Below, piece after piece: positions 17,387 to 26,654 of a stretch of DNA of 64,000 nucleotides. Source of the stretch: Melioribacter sp051488685 (GTDB lineage: Bacteria; Bacteroidota; Ignavibacteria; Ignavibacteriales; Melioribacteraceae); contig NZ_JBPSEH010000012.1 in assembly GCF_051488685.1 (NCBI RefSeq), positions 1 to 64,000 of the forward strand, written 5' to 3'. The position numbers and the translations under genes were made by a program. Every line of letters begins with the position of its first letter. Position 1 is the stretch's first letter. The notes under the pieces are model-generated. The model was given only the letters and a program-made list of their open reading frames with translations. It had not been told where the DNA came from and did no database searches.

Positions 17387-18090
17387 TGAAAGAATTAAAA
17401 GAAGCTGTATGGATTACCGGTGCAAGTTCCGGCATCGGGAAAGAATTGGCTCTCACATTTGCCAGCAAAAATCATACAGTGATTGCTACTGGCAGAAGGC
17501 TTCATTTACTCGAAGCCCTAACTTCCGAAAATCCATTAATTGTCCCTTCAAAACTCGACGTTTCGGATTACACAGAGGTAAACAATTTTTACAGGGAATT
17601 TTCCTCCAACTATAAAATCAATGTTTTAATAAACAATGCAGGCCTTACTTCCTTTGAAAAGGCAGAGAATGATTCGATTGACACTATTAAGAAAATTATC
17701 GAAGTAAATCTGCTCGGATCAATCTATACAATCAAATCGATATTGCCCGATATGATTCAAAGAAAAGAAGGAACCATTATCAACATCCTTTCGGTAGTTA
17801 CTAAGAAAATTTTTAAAAACAGTAGTGCTTATTCTGCATCAAAAAGTGGATTGTATGCCTATCTTAATGTTCTCCGCGAAGAAGTGAGAAAGTATAACAT
17901 CAGGATTATTAATGTAATTCCGGGTGCAACAAAAACGCCAATATGGGACAGTTCAATTCTTGAAAAATATTCGCACAGAATGATGCCTCCCCGGGAAATT
18001 GCAAATCTTATTTATGACCTATCTATATTAAAAAGTAATATTGTAACAGAAGAAATAATTCTCAGACCTAAGGAAGGCGATCTGGAATGA
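17383..18090 (+). CDS. Short-chain dehydrogenase/reductase, candidate sepiapterin reductase
   Basis: A 235-residue Rossmann enzyme: NADP-binding TGASSGIGKEL (about residues 12-22), NNAG, and the catalytic Ser...Tyr-x3-Lys in NSSAYSASKSG. In an operon with folE and PTPS-II, the expected missing step is reduction of the 6-pyruvoyl side chain. The tail (IVTEEIILRPKEGDLE) and the PGATKTPIW...MMP region resemble what I remember of the Chlorobium sepiapterin reductase; an alignment is needed. It overlaps folE and the next reductase by four bases each. Confidence 0.8.
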   Translation: MMKELKEAVWITGASSGIGKELALTFASKNHTVIATGRRLHLLEALTSENPLIVPSKLDVSDYTEVNNFYREFSSNYKINVLINNAGLTSFEKAENDSIDTIKKIIEVNLLGSIYTIKSILPDMIQRKEGTIINILSVVTKKIFKNSSAYSASKSGLYAYLNVLREEVRKYNIRIINVIPGATKTPIWDSSILEKYSHRMMPPREIANLIYDLSILKSNIVTEEIILRPKEGDLE

Positions 18091-18797
18091 AAGATGAAGT
18101 TACTATTGTAACTGGTGCCTCAAGGGGAATTGGTAGAGCAATTGCAATTAGGTTGGCAAAAGACGGCGGTAAACTGGTCTTAATTGGCAGGGATAAAAAT
18201 AAACTTGAGGAAACAGTAAAAATTGTGTCGGATCAGGGAGCAGTAGCTGTTTCTTATGTGGGAGATGTTTCGAATAAAAGTTTTATTGAATATACTGTGA
18301 AAGACGTTATCGATAAATTCGGTAAAGTGGACAATTTGATTAATAATGCAGGTGTAGCAATATTTAAAAAATTTGTCGACACTTCTTTTGACGACTTTAT
18401 GCTCCAGATGAATGTTAATATGTATGCAGTTTTCAATTTTACTAAACTCGTAGTTCCTTTTATGATAGAGAATAAAAGGGGAACCATCGTTAATATTTCT
18501 TCTTTAGCGGGAAAGAATCCATTTGTCTACGGCACTACTTACTCGGCTACAAAACATGCCTTAATGGGTTTTACAAAATCCTTAATGCTCGAATTGAGAG
18601 AATTTAATATACGCGTTGCTGCTGTATGTCCAGGCTCTGTACAGACAGATATGATTATTGATACGCCTGTTGCGCCTAAGGAGATTTTTAGAGCTTTAAA
18701 ACCCGAAGAAGTGGCAGAAACAGTAGCTTTGATTATCAACTTACCTGGAAATGCTCTCGTAAGTGAAATTGAAATTAGACCCACTAAACTGAAATGA
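18087..18797 (+). CDS. Second short-chain dehydrogenase/reductase of the pterin operon
   Basis: A 236-residue SDR: VTGASRGIGRAIAIRLA (about residues 7-23), NNAGVA, catalytic ISS and YSATKHA, and VCPGSVQTDM. It resembles ketoacyl reductase-type SDRs and could act on a pterin side chain, a dihydropterin or an unrelated carbonyl. Position as last gene of the ATGA-linked pterin unit, before a terminator, favours a pterin role. The substrate is not determinable from sequence. Confidence 0.8.
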   Translation: MKDEVTIVTGASRGIGRAIAIRLAKDGGKLVLIGRDKNKLEETVKIVSDQGAVAVSYVGDVSNKSFIEYTVKDVIDKFGKVDNLINNAGVAIFKKFVDTSFDDFMLQMNVNMYAVFNFTKLVVPFMIENKRGTIVNISSLAGKNPFVYGTTYSATKHALMGFTKSLMLELREFNIRVAAVCPGSVQTDMIIDTPVAPKEIFRALKPEEVAETVALIINLPGNALVSEIEIRPTKLK

Positions 18798-18829
18798 AAA
18801 AGGTACCCTTCTCTTAAAGGGTACCTTTT
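18798..18829 (+). terminator. Bidirectional terminator between convergent genes
   Basis: AAAAGGTACCCTT (18798-18810) pairs perfectly with AAGGGTACCTTTT (18817-18829), with A/T tracts on both flanks, so it can terminate the pterin operon and the oppositely directed Spy-like gene that ends at 18840. Confidence 0.9.
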
Positions 18830-18839
18830 ATGCTCACGA

Positions 18840-19298
18840 TTATCTGCGCCATCTATTGAAGCGCGGTTGGCCTTCGCAATAATTATTGTTGAATCTTTTA
18901 CCAAACCCGTAATAATCGTTTCTGTATTTTGCCCATAATTCTTTCTGGTTGTCGTCGAGTAAATTATAAACAGCCAGCCAGTGCTTTGCGGTTTCGGTTC
19001 TTATATTTGAACGTAAAGTATTGGACTTTTCGACAAGCTGCATATATTGTTTTTCGTCAATCTGACTTTGAGATTTCATTTTTCTCAATTCAAGACGATT
19101 CTTTTGGAGTTCGGCTTTAAGATCGATTAGTTTTTCTCTTAATTCGTATCTTAATTCGTCAATCCGTTTTTGTTGTTCTTCTGTCAGATTCAATTTATCG
19201 CAAAGGGGCATTCGACCTTTTCCATCAAAAGGCTGGGCAATGTTTAAGGCCGGCACTACAAGCAAAAGTACCAATACGAGTGAAAATAATTTTTTCAT
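18840..19298 (-). CDS. Spy/CpxP-like periplasmic protein
   Basis: A 152-residue secreted helical protein: signal peptide about 1-21 (ending LNIAQ), then CDKLNLTEEQQKRIDEL, which is the LTxxQ signature, and long amphipathic helices with a second weak LxxNQ repeat (LLDDNQKELW). Such proteins act as ATP-independent periplasmic chaperones or inhibit stress kinases. ATG 19298 has AAGGAG; a 12-residue upstream extension is unsupported. It is divergent from the ECF sigma operon, which contains a similar protein, so coordinate regulation is likely. Confidence 0.8.
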   Translation of the reverse strand: MKKLFSLVLVLLLVVPALNIAQPFDGKGRMPLCDKLNLTEEQQKRIDELRYELREKLIDLKAELQKNRLELRKMKSQSQIDEKQYMQLVEKSNTLRSNIRTETAKHWLAVYNLLDDNQKELWAKYRNDYYGFGKRFNNNYCEGQPRFNRWRR

Positions 19299-19355
19299 TT
19301 TGTTGTCTCCTTGATTAATTTTGAATTCGATCATTTGACATCAGCTTCTTTCGGT

Positions 19356-19371
19356 AGGTTTAATTAAACCT
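19356..19371. promoter_or_regulatory. Perfect 16-bp palindrome in divergent promoter region
   Basis: AGGTTTAATTAAACCT is a perfect inverted repeat centred between the Spy-like gene (start 19298, leftward) and the ECF sigma gene (start 19415, rightward). A second short palindrome, CTATT-A-AATAG, follows before the sigma start. It is a candidate operator for a dimeric regulator; the binder is unknown. Confidence 0.55.
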
Positions 19372-19414
19372 TAATGACGGCTAAAATGTCTATTAAATAG
19401 TCAATACTTATGCT

Positions 19415-19969
19415 ATGAATAAAGATAACGATTTTGAACTGGTAAATAGATTTAAGGCAGGGGATGAAACTGCTTTCAATGAAATTGTCAGAAAGTACCA
19501 GAAAAGGATTTACTGGCATGCACGACAAATGCTGGGAGATCATCTCGATGCCGACGAAGTGACACAACAAGTGCTGATTGTGATATATGAAAAGTTAAAT
19601 ACTTTCAACTTTCAATCGTCGCTCTTTACGTGGATATACAGAATTGTTACTACAAGAAGTCTCAATCTTTTGAAAAGAAAAAATATAAAAAGATTTTTCT
19701 CGATAGATGACGACAACATAGATTTCGATTTAAAATCGGAGGTTGATATTGTTAAAGATGTCGACAATAAACAAAAATTGGAACGTCTTCAAAAAGTAAT
19801 AAAAAAATTACCACCAAAACAAAAGCAGGTTTTTGTTATGCGCAATTTTGATGAACTTTCTTATGAAGAAATTTCACAGATAACAGGAACGAGCGTAGGT
19901 GGACTGAAAGCAACATATTTCCATGCAATAAAAAAAATAATGGAGCTGATGAACAATGAAAATAAGTGA
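19415..19969 (+). CDS. ECF-type RNA polymerase sigma factor
   Basis: A 184-residue sigma-70-family protein. Region 2 (about residues 8-85) has YQKRIYWHARQMLGDHLDAD and FTWIYRIVTTRSLNLLKR. Region 4 (about 125-178) has LPPKQKQVFVMRNFDELSYE and the helix-turn-helix EISQITGTSVGGLKATY. Regions 1 and 3 are absent, as in ECF sigmas. It overlaps the next gene by 14 nt, the usual sigma/anti-sigma arrangement. Confidence 0.92.
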   Translation: MNKDNDFELVNRFKAGDETAFNEIVRKYQKRIYWHARQMLGDHLDADEVTQQVLIVIYEKLNTFNFQSSLFTWIYRIVTTRSLNLLKRKNIKRFFSIDDDNIDFDLKSEVDIVKDVDNKQKLERLQKVIKKLPPKQKQVFVMRNFDELSYEEISQITGTSVGGLKATYFHAIKKIMELMNNENK

Positions 19970-20486
19970 AGAAATATTAAGGTATTATTCGGATTTAATG
20001 ACCGAAGAAGAAAAGAAATTGCTGGAGAAAAAAATATCCGATCTCCCCAGTATGAAAGAGGAGTTCGATAAAGCCGGAAAATTAATAGAACGCTTAAGGG
20101 ATTGCTCCAATATTGAGGTGGACGAAAGCTATTTTATTAATCTTCTTCCCAGGGTAAGAGAAAGGCTTAATATACGTAAGGGGCGAGTTGTTTTCGAAAA
20201 AATTGCATATGCTCTTTCTATCTCCGTATTTGTAGCATTCACATTAATTATTTCATTTCTCAACGCCCCATTGAACACTGAAATGAACTATTCTTTAGAG
20301 CAGGAAGAAATCATAAGAAACTTGGTAACTGATTATCTAACTGTAGATAATTTTACAGATGATTATACGATAGATATTCAAACAGTAGATGTTGAAGACA
20401 ACCAGCTGGTTGATTATCTTTTGTCGGACGATAATTTGATTACAGAACTTTATATTGATACTGATTTGCTGCTTAATGAACAATGA
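19956..20486 (+). CDS. Putative membrane anti-sigma factor
   Basis: A 176-residue protein with a cytosolic helical N-terminus (about 1-85), one membrane helix (about 88-107, YALSISVFVAFTLIISFL) and an acidic extracytoplasmic tail rich in Asp. The topology and the 14-nt overlap with the ECF sigma gene support an anti-sigma role. No HxxxCxxC zinc motif is present, so it is not a ZAS-class protein. No clear homologue is recognised. Confidence 0.65.
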   Translation: MKISEEILRYYSDLMTEEEKKLLEKKISDLPSMKEEFDKAGKLIERLRDCSNIEVDESYFINLLPRVRERLNIRKGRVVFEKIAYALSISVFVAFTLIISFLNAPLNTEMNYSLEQEEIIRNLVTDYLTVDNFTDDYTIDIQTVDVEDNQLVDYLLSDDNLITELYIDTDLLLNEQ

Positions 20487-20505
20487 TAAAACAAAAGGTG
20501 AAATC

Positions 20506-20961
20506 ATGAAAAAAATCATTATGCTTATCATACTTACAAGCTTTGCTTTATATGCACAAGACGAATGGCAACAGCGCAAAGGGTGGGAAGAGTATAAAAA
20601 ATTTGATCAGTTCGAAAAAGCTAAGATCATCGAAATTCTCGATCTGAACGAGGAAGAGTCTGTCCGATTTTTTGCAAAGAGGAATGAATATAGAAATGAG
20701 GTTAGAAAACTACTGGAAAAAAGAAACGACTTGGTTCAGGATTTGGAAACTAATCTCGAAAAAAAGAATCAGGATAAAAACTATTACAAAAAAGCTGTCG
20801 CCGAAATTAATTCTATTGATGTGAAAATCAACGAGGAAAAACAAAAATTTTACCGTAGTCTGGAAGAAATTCTTGACGCAGAAGAAATTGCCAGATTGAT
20901 TGTTTTTGAATACACGTTTCGGCGAGATATGGCTCGAAAACTGATGAAGCGGGGTAGATAA
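20506..20961 (+). CDS. Secreted helical protein (Spy/CpxP-like) in the sigma operon
   Basis: A 151-residue protein with a signal peptide (about 1-18, FALYAQ) and then a charged, all-helical body: KAKIIEILDLNEEESVRFFAKR resembles the LTxxQ region of Spy-like proteins, and the C-terminus is basic (RRDMARKLMKRGR). ATG 20506 is the start because a signal peptide follows it. It lies 19 nt after the anti-sigma gene. Inferred role: periplasmic sensor or chaperone feeding back on the sigma factor. Confidence 0.65.
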   Translation: MKKIIMLIILTSFALYAQDEWQQRKGWEEYKKFDQFEKAKIIEILDLNEEESVRFFAKRNEYRNEVRKLLEKRNDLVQDLETNLEKKNQDKNYYKKAVAEINSIDVKINEEKQKFYRSLEEILDAEEIARLIVFEYTFRRDMARKLMKRGR

Positions 20962-21031
20962 AAATTTCCAGTTCTTTTAAAATTGGGTTGCATTTTTGAT
21001 AATATGAAATTATTTTTTGACCCGTTAATAT

Positions 21032-21115
21032 GCGGAAGTGGTGAAATTGGTATACACGCTACTTTGAGGGGGTAGTGCCCGTTAGGGCGTGCGGGTTCGA
21101 GTCCCGCCTTCCGCA
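21032..21115 (+). tRNA. tRNA-Leu (anticodon GAG)
   Basis: GCGGAAG pairs with CTTCCGC, the D arm contains GGTGAAATTGGTATACACGC, the anticodon loop is TTGAGGG (anticodon GAG), there is a long variable arm and a T arm CGGGTTCGAGTCCCG. The 84-nt length is typical of class II leucine tRNA. Confidence 0.96.
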
Positions 21116-21149
21116 CAAGCTCTTTTTATAATAAGATGAGGATGACATC

Positions 21150-21908
21150 ATGAAAAAAACCCGCTCTTTTGTTTTGTCACTGGCATTAGTTTTAATTGCT
21201 TTTTCACTTTATGCTCAGGAGATGCCAAAGGAAGCAGCTAAGGCTTACAACGAAGGAAATCAATTTCTTAAAGCCGGCAATTACGAAAATGCTATAAAAA
21301 AATACCATGAAGCTCTTCAATTCTCTAAAGATTACAGAATATTCTATCAGTTAGGAGTTGCTTATAAAAAACAAAATAAATTATCCGAAGCAGAAGAGGC
21401 ATTCAAAAATTCCATCAAAAGTAATTCCGAATTCAATCTCGCTTATAACGGATTAGGCGGTACATATTTTCTCGAAGGAAAATATCAGGAAGCCGTCGAA
21501 GCATTCAAAAAGTTTGCAGAACTTACAAATAAAAAATCTCTTAAGGATCAGGCTAATGAAAATATTGCAAGAGCATATGTAAAATTAGCCGAAACATCCA
21601 AAAAAGACGGTAATTATCAGAAAGCTATCGAGCAGCTTCGAGAAGCAATTAAGTTTAATGAATTCGATGCTGCTTACGTATTACTGGCTAATACATTATA
21701 CGAAAACGGTGATTACGACGAGGCAATCAAAGCTGCCGATAAAGTAATTTCAATGAATTCCAAACTCAAAGGCGCAGCTTATTACTACAAAGGTCTTGCC
21801 TTAAAACAAAAGCAGGATACAGAAAAAGCTAAAGAATATTTTGAACTAGCTAAAAAAGACCCGCAATACAAAAAACTCGCCGAATACGAATTGAAGTTCC
21901 TGAGATAA
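21150..21908 (+). CDS. Secreted TPR-repeat protein
   Basis: A 252-residue protein with a signal peptide (about 1-22, ending FSLYAQ) and about six tetratricopeptide repeats, for example AKAYNEGNQFLKAGNYENAI, LGVAYKKQNKLSEAEEAFKN and LGGTYFLEGKYQEAVEAFKK. TPR solenoids mediate protein-protein contacts; the partner is unknown. It stands alone between tRNA-Leu and a terminator. Confidence 0.88.
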   Translation: MKKTRSFVLSLALVLIAFSLYAQEMPKEAAKAYNEGNQFLKAGNYENAIKKYHEALQFSKDYRIFYQLGVAYKKQNKLSEAEEAFKNSIKSNSEFNLAYNGLGGTYFLEGKYQEAVEAFKKFAELTNKKSLKDQANENIARAYVKLAETSKKDGNYQKAIEQLREAIKFNEFDAAYVLLANTLYENGDYDEAIKAADKVISMNSKLKGAAYYYKGLALKQKQDTEKAKEYFELAKKDPQYKKLAEYELKFLR

Positions 21909-21928
21909 TTGAAAATAAACTAATAAAA

Positions 21929-21956
21929 AGTCGGCTCCTTGAGCCGGCTTTTTTTT
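21929..21956 (+). terminator. Rho-independent terminator
   Basis: AGTCGGCTC/GAGCCGGCT (one G-T pair) with a CTT loop is followed by a run of eight T. It ends the TPR transcript. The remaining bases to 22091 are AT-rich and probably hold the promoter of the next operon. Confidence 0.92.
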
Positions 21957-22091
21957 ATTTAAATCAGGAACGTAGCTAACAGGAGTTTGTATAAGAAACT
22001 AAATTATAAGCATATTATCATTATTTTTTATACAATTGTGATTAATTTTCTCGAGGCATATTTAATAGTTCTTATAAAAAGTTCGGATTAA

Positions 22092-25064
22092 ATGAAACAA
22101 AAAATAATATTATTATCTTTATTGACGTTTTGCCTCGCAACTGTTAAGGCACAGTCGTTAGAAGAAATTCTTGATAGAGCAACAGAGCTTTACAATCAAA
22201 AAAATTATTCCGACTCATATCGCTACTACTCATTAATCATCCATTCTGAAGGAGCAAACGACAGATTAAAAGCGGTAGCTTTATACTATGCTGGAGAAAG
22301 TTTAATAAAAACATCTGATTACGCGGCGGCTGCAACTCAATTTGAAACTCTTATTTCCGATTACCCATTCTCAAATTATCATGAACTCTCACTTCTACGT
22401 CTTGGTGAAATCTACTATCATACTGGAGCCTATCGAAAATGCAGGGAACGACTTTTTTATTTCATCGAAAAGTATCCTGAAAGCAGTCATAAGGGTACAG
22501 CCTATTTCTGGCTTGGCGAATCATATGCTGCAGAAAATAAATTCTATGAAGCAGTAGAGCACTTCAACTTAAGCATATCGAATGCCCAGACAAACAAACA
22601 TCTCGTGAATGCCATCTATTCGTTGGGCACAGTCTACGAAAAATTGGGCGATTATCAGGAAGCCATTTCCAATTACGACGAACTATTGTCGTACTACAAT
22701 AATAGCGAACTGGCTCCACTGGCACAATTACGTATCGGTATCTGTTATTTTAAGATAGGCGATTATTCCACCGCCACTCTCGAATTGACTAATCCTCTCC
22801 TCGGTAATTTAAGCGACCAATTGAAAGTTGAAAAAGATTATTATCTCTCCAATGCTTTTATGAGATTGGGTGAATACGATAAAGCAGAAAAAATAATGTC
22901 GAGCTTAATTGCTACTGATATTTCGGAAGAGACAAAACGAAAAATTTTTTATAACATCGGATGGATAAAATTTCAAACCAAAGACTATAAAGGCGCCTAT
23001 GAGATATTCAACAATTTAAATAAAACAGGCAATGATACAATTTCCGTTTTTTCCTTGTTCTGGAGTGCCGAATCTAAAAGATATATGAACGACAGGGAAT
23101 CAGCCGAACAGCTCTATCGAGAGTTTATTGAAAATTATCCGAATCATCCTCTGGCTTCAAAAGTAAATTTGAGTAAAGGAGCTTTATTATTTGAATTCGC
23201 AACACAAAAAGATGCCGAATCGGTATTAATAAATGCGGCAGCGTCAAACGACATCGAAACTAAAAGCCGCGCGCTAACTATGCTCGGCGAACTTAAGTTG
23301 AATGAAAAAAAATATAACGATGCAAGAAATTATTTCAGCGAGACATTGAGAATTAACAATAACCACAACGATTCATATAAACGCGCTAAACTGGGAAAAG
23401 GCATTTCTGAATTTTATTTAAATAAATACCGCGAAGCCCTTGACGACATCATTTTTTTGTATAATAAATTTAGAGATTTCGAGAAGGACAAAGTAAACTT
23501 TTACATAGCCGAAATTTATATGTCTCTGGGTGATTACGAACAAGCTATCAAACATTATAATCTTGTATCAAGCGACGATCCATTGTTACATAAGCAAGTA
23601 ATGATAGGTAAAGCCTACGCTTATTTCAACAAAAAGGATTTTCCCAATTCTGTCTATTATTTTAATAACTATTTAAAAAGATACGGCAACGAAAAAATAA
23701 GCAGAGAAGTTAAACTGAGACTGGCCGATAGCTATTTCGGTATGAAGAATTTTACAAAAGCCAGTGAGATATACGAGGACTTATTCAAAAAAGAAAATGT
23801 CATTACTAATGCTCAAAATTATTATCAATATTGCCAGGCACTCTATAAGGCGGGCAAAACAGCTCAAGCTATAATCGAATTTTCCAACCTGCAAAAATTA
23901 TTTCCACATTCAAATTATAACGACGACGCTCAATATGTTATCGGATGGATTTATTTCCAGCAGAACCAGTACGACTGGGCAATCGATAATTATTTGAGGC
24001 TTATTAAGGAATATCCAAACTCAACACTGATCCCGATTGCTTATTATTCAATAGGCGACTCGTACTACAATATGGGGCAGTATGACTCGGCACTGGTTTA
24101 TTATGGCAAAGTACTCAACAAGTACCCCAATACGTCATACATAATCGACGCAGTCAATGGCATACAATATGCTTACATCGCCAAAAACGAAATAGAAAAA
24201 GCCATAAAAGTAATTGATGATTTTATAAAACAATACCCGGATCAAAAATATAGCGACCAGTTTTATTTGAAGAAGGGTGATATTTATTACAGCATAGGCG
24301 ATTACAACAAAGCCATTAATGCATACTACGACTTTATAAATAAATACCAGAAGAGCAACATTTTAAAAAACGCATATTACTGGCTGGGTAAAAGCGCTGT
24401 TAATACAAAAAATGATACACTCGCCATAGACGCTTTCAACCAGGTGCTTAACTTATCTCTGACATCGGACATTTCAATCTCGGCAGCTTTAGAATTGTCG
24501 AACCTTTATTCAACACGGAATCAATTCAATAAAGCTATTGAAGTGTTGAACAAAGTAATTACTAATGCTGGCGAATCGAAAAGAATGCCCGAATTGCTTT
24601 TTACTCTAGCATTAATCGAAGCAAAGAGCAATTCTCTGGATAAAGCGTACCAGACATTTGAGAAGGTGATAAATTATTATGATGGTACGCTCTTTGCTGA
24701 CAAAGCTAAAGTAGAAGTGGCAAAGCTGGAACTGAAACAAAAAAGATATGCAAACGCAATACCTTTATTAAAGGAGGTTGCGGAAAAACGATTAGACGAT
24801 ATTGGGGCTGAAGCTCAATATCAGCTGGGATTAGCTTATATGGAGCAAGGAGAGTTTAATGAGGCAATAACTGCTTTTGTTCGCATCAGGTCTGTGTTTG
24901 CTGCTTATGACGAGTGGTTTACAAAGTCTTTGCTCCGACTTGGGGACTGCTATCTCAAATTAAACGATAAAAAATTAGCCAGAGAAATGTACAGAGCGGT
25001 TTTAAGAAGACACAACTCCGGAGATTATGCGGACGAAGCAAATAAAAAATTGAAGCTGCTATGA
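22092..25064 (+). CDS. Large secreted TPR protein heading the Tol/Ton-type operon
   Basis: A 990-residue protein with a signal peptide (about 1-20, VKAQ) and then only TPR/Sel1-like helical repeats, roughly 25 units, many with the CpoB/BamD-like wording AxYxxGxxYxxxGxYxxAIxxF..L...YP (for example IGDSYYNMGQYDSALVYYGK). The last four bases overlap the outer-membrane barrel gene. In the periplasm it could scaffold the TolQR/TonB complex or cell-wall enzymes, like CpoB next to Tol-Pal. The role is inference from context. Confidence 0.82.
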   Translation: MKQKIILLSLLTFCLATVKAQSLEEILDRATELYNQKNYSDSYRYYSLIIHSEGANDRLKAVALYYAGESLIKTSDYAAAATQFETLISDYPFSNYHELSLLRLGEIYYHTGAYRKCRERLFYFIEKYPESSHKGTAYFWLGESYAAENKFYEAVEHFNLSISNAQTNKHLVNAIYSLGTVYEKLGDYQEAISNYDELLSYYNNSELAPLAQLRIGICYFKIGDYSTATLELTNPLLGNLSDQLKVEKDYYLSNAFMRLGEYDKAEKIMSSLIATDISEETKRKIFYNIGWIKFQTKDYKGAYEIFNNLNKTGNDTISVFSLFWSAESKRYMNDRESAEQLYREFIENYPNHPLASKVNLSKGALLFEFATQKDAESVLINAAASNDIETKSRALTMLGELKLNEKKYNDARNYFSETLRINNNHNDSYKRAKLGKGISEFYLNKYREALDDIIFLYNKFRDFEKDKVNFYIAEIYMSLGDYEQAIKHYNLVSSDDPLLHKQVMIGKAYAYFNKKDFPNSVYYFNNYLKRYGNEKISREVKLRLADSYFGMKNFTKASEIYEDLFKKENVITNAQNYYQYCQALYKAGKTAQAIIEFSNLQKLFPHSNYNDDAQYVIGWIYFQQNQYDWAIDNYLRLIKEYPNSTLIPIAYYSIGDSYYNMGQYDSALVYYGKVLNKYPNTSYIIDAVNGIQYAYIAKNEIEKAIKVIDDFIKQYPDQKYSDQFYLKKGDIYYSIGDYNKAINAYYDFINKYQKSNILKNAYYWLGKSAVNTKNDTLAIDAFNQVLNLSLTSDISISAALELSNLYSTRNQFNKAIEVLNKVITNAGESKRMPELLFTLALIEAKSNSLDKAYQTFEKVINYYDGTLFADKAKVEVAKLELKQKRYANAIPLLKEVAEKRLDDIGAEAQYQLGLAYMEQGEFNEAITAFVRIRSVFAAYDEWFTKSLLRLGDCYLKLNDKKLAREMYRAVLRRHNSGDYADEANKKLKLL

Positions 25065-26641
25065 AACGTATTATTTTCTTATTATTTGTTATATCGACTT
25101 TTTTAATGGCTCAGGAAGAGCAAAAGAGTATCGAATTGCCAGACTTTGTAATTACCGGAAGTCAATCAATTCAAATACCAAAAGCTGAAAAAGCCAAACC
25201 GGAATTAATTCCAATTATCACTAAAGATTTTCTATTGCCTAATTATTCACCCGAATTTATACCCGTACTTATTGAAACCGTTCCTGTTAAAAAAGTACCC
25301 CAAATAAACACCAATAATTATTATATCGGAAGATTGAAAGTAGGTCTGGGTTTGTATACTTATCCAACCGGTGAATTGAATTTGTCGGCTCCTTTTGACA
25401 ATTATTTGTTTGGACTCGACGTGTGGGGTAAAAATATCAAAGAATATACTGATTATGCATATTACAATACTTCCGGCATCTCTCTGAAAAATGATTTCTT
25501 CGTGAGTCCGAATTCCGAATTTTTACCAGGAACATCTCTCAGACTCGGTGGATTATATGAACGATTTTCGTATAAATATTTCGGAGCCGTTACGCCAGAT
25601 TCTTTAAGCAAAAACGATTTAATAAAATTCGACTTGAGCATTAAAAACAAATTTATTCGAAATATTAATTTCGACTTTGATTTTAATGGTCAACAATTCA
25701 GACATAACAATTACGACCTGAACGAAAAGTTATTTTCTGGCAAAGCTGAAATGTCTGTTAACTTTTCCCTTTTTTCTTTAGGTGGTAGTGCCGTTCTAAA
25801 GAGACAACTGGCAGACCATACAAATCTAAATTATCGCGAAAATTTTTATTCCTTTACAGGTTTTATAAAATTATATTCTCTTTCCAACCTGATTTTAACA
25901 GGAGGAATTACATACACATCCGATAAAGATAATTCTGTACTCTATCCGTTTGTGATTTTGAATTACAAACTGAATGAAAGAATGTCAGCATTTGCCGAAT
26001 ATAAACCGCAAGCCGAATTTATTGATCTTCACTCCCTTTATAAACAGAATCCGTATTTAAAGAATATCTCAACCAATAATATCTTTCTTGACAACAAGTT
26101 TGCATTTAAGGCCGGACTCAATTATGGGATCGAGAATATTTTTACGGCGGGTCTTTGGACGGAATTTAAGTCGTCAGATAATTTCTATTACTTTCTCGAT
26201 AGAACGCAAACTGGCTTTTATGATCTTATAACCGAGAACGACGTTAATACTTTTTCAGGAGGAGCCGAATTTATCTTAAATTCCAGGCTCCCTGGATATA
26301 TCAATCTTAAAGTGGGTTACTATAAAATTACCAATTCAGCCGATATGGAAATTCCATTCCAGCCAAAGCTAAAATTAAGCGCCACATACATCAAAGAAAT
26401 TATCGGCAATTTAAATATTTTTCTGTCATATCTATTTATGAAGGGAGCTTTTACTGATATTGACAATAATAATATTCTTCCCGATTATCATAATTTGTCA
26501 ATTAAGATAGATTACGAATTGTTTGATAATTTATATCTCTGGATCGATTTTCAAAACATCCTGAATAAAAGTAATTTTGTGTATCCGAATTATCGTGAAA
26601 AGCCGTTTGATTTGATCGGGGGTGCAACTTATAGATGGTAA
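25061..26641 (+). CDS. Predicted outer-membrane beta-barrel protein
   Basis: A 526-residue protein with a signal peptide (about 1-17, LMAQ). Soon after it, IELPDFVITGSQS resembles the TonB-dependent-receptor N-terminal motif. From about residue 90, alternating hydrophobic/aromatic strands (LKVGLGLYTYPTGELNLSA, FKAGLNYGIENIFTAG) continue to a C-terminal GGATYRW with terminal aromatic, the usual outer-membrane sorting signature. No plug domain is evident. It overlaps the TPR gene (ATGA) and precedes ExbB/ExbD/TonB, suggesting an energised outer-membrane partner. Confidence 0.75.
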   Translation: MKRIIFLLFVISTFLMAQEEQKSIELPDFVITGSQSIQIPKAEKAKPELIPIITKDFLLPNYSPEFIPVLIETVPVKKVPQINTNNYYIGRLKVGLGLYTYPTGELNLSAPFDNYLFGLDVWGKNIKEYTDYAYYNTSGISLKNDFFVSPNSEFLPGTSLRLGGLYERFSYKYFGAVTPDSLSKNDLIKFDLSIKNKFIRNINFDFDFNGQQFRHNNYDLNEKLFSGKAEMSVNFSLFSLGGSAVLKRQLADHTNLNYRENFYSFTGFIKLYSLSNLILTGGITYTSDKDNSVLYPFVILNYKLNERMSAFAEYKPQAEFIDLHSLYKQNPYLKNISTNNIFLDNKFAFKAGLNYGIENIFTAGLWTEFKSSDNFYYFLDRTQTGFYDLITENDVNTFSGGAEFILNSRLPGYINLKVGYYKITNSADMEIPFQPKLKLSATYIKEIIGNLNIFLSYLFMKGAFTDIDNNNILPDYHNLSIKIDYELFDNLYLWIDFQNILNKSNFVYPNYREKPFDLIGGATYRW

Positions 26642-26654
26642 GAACGAATTTATT

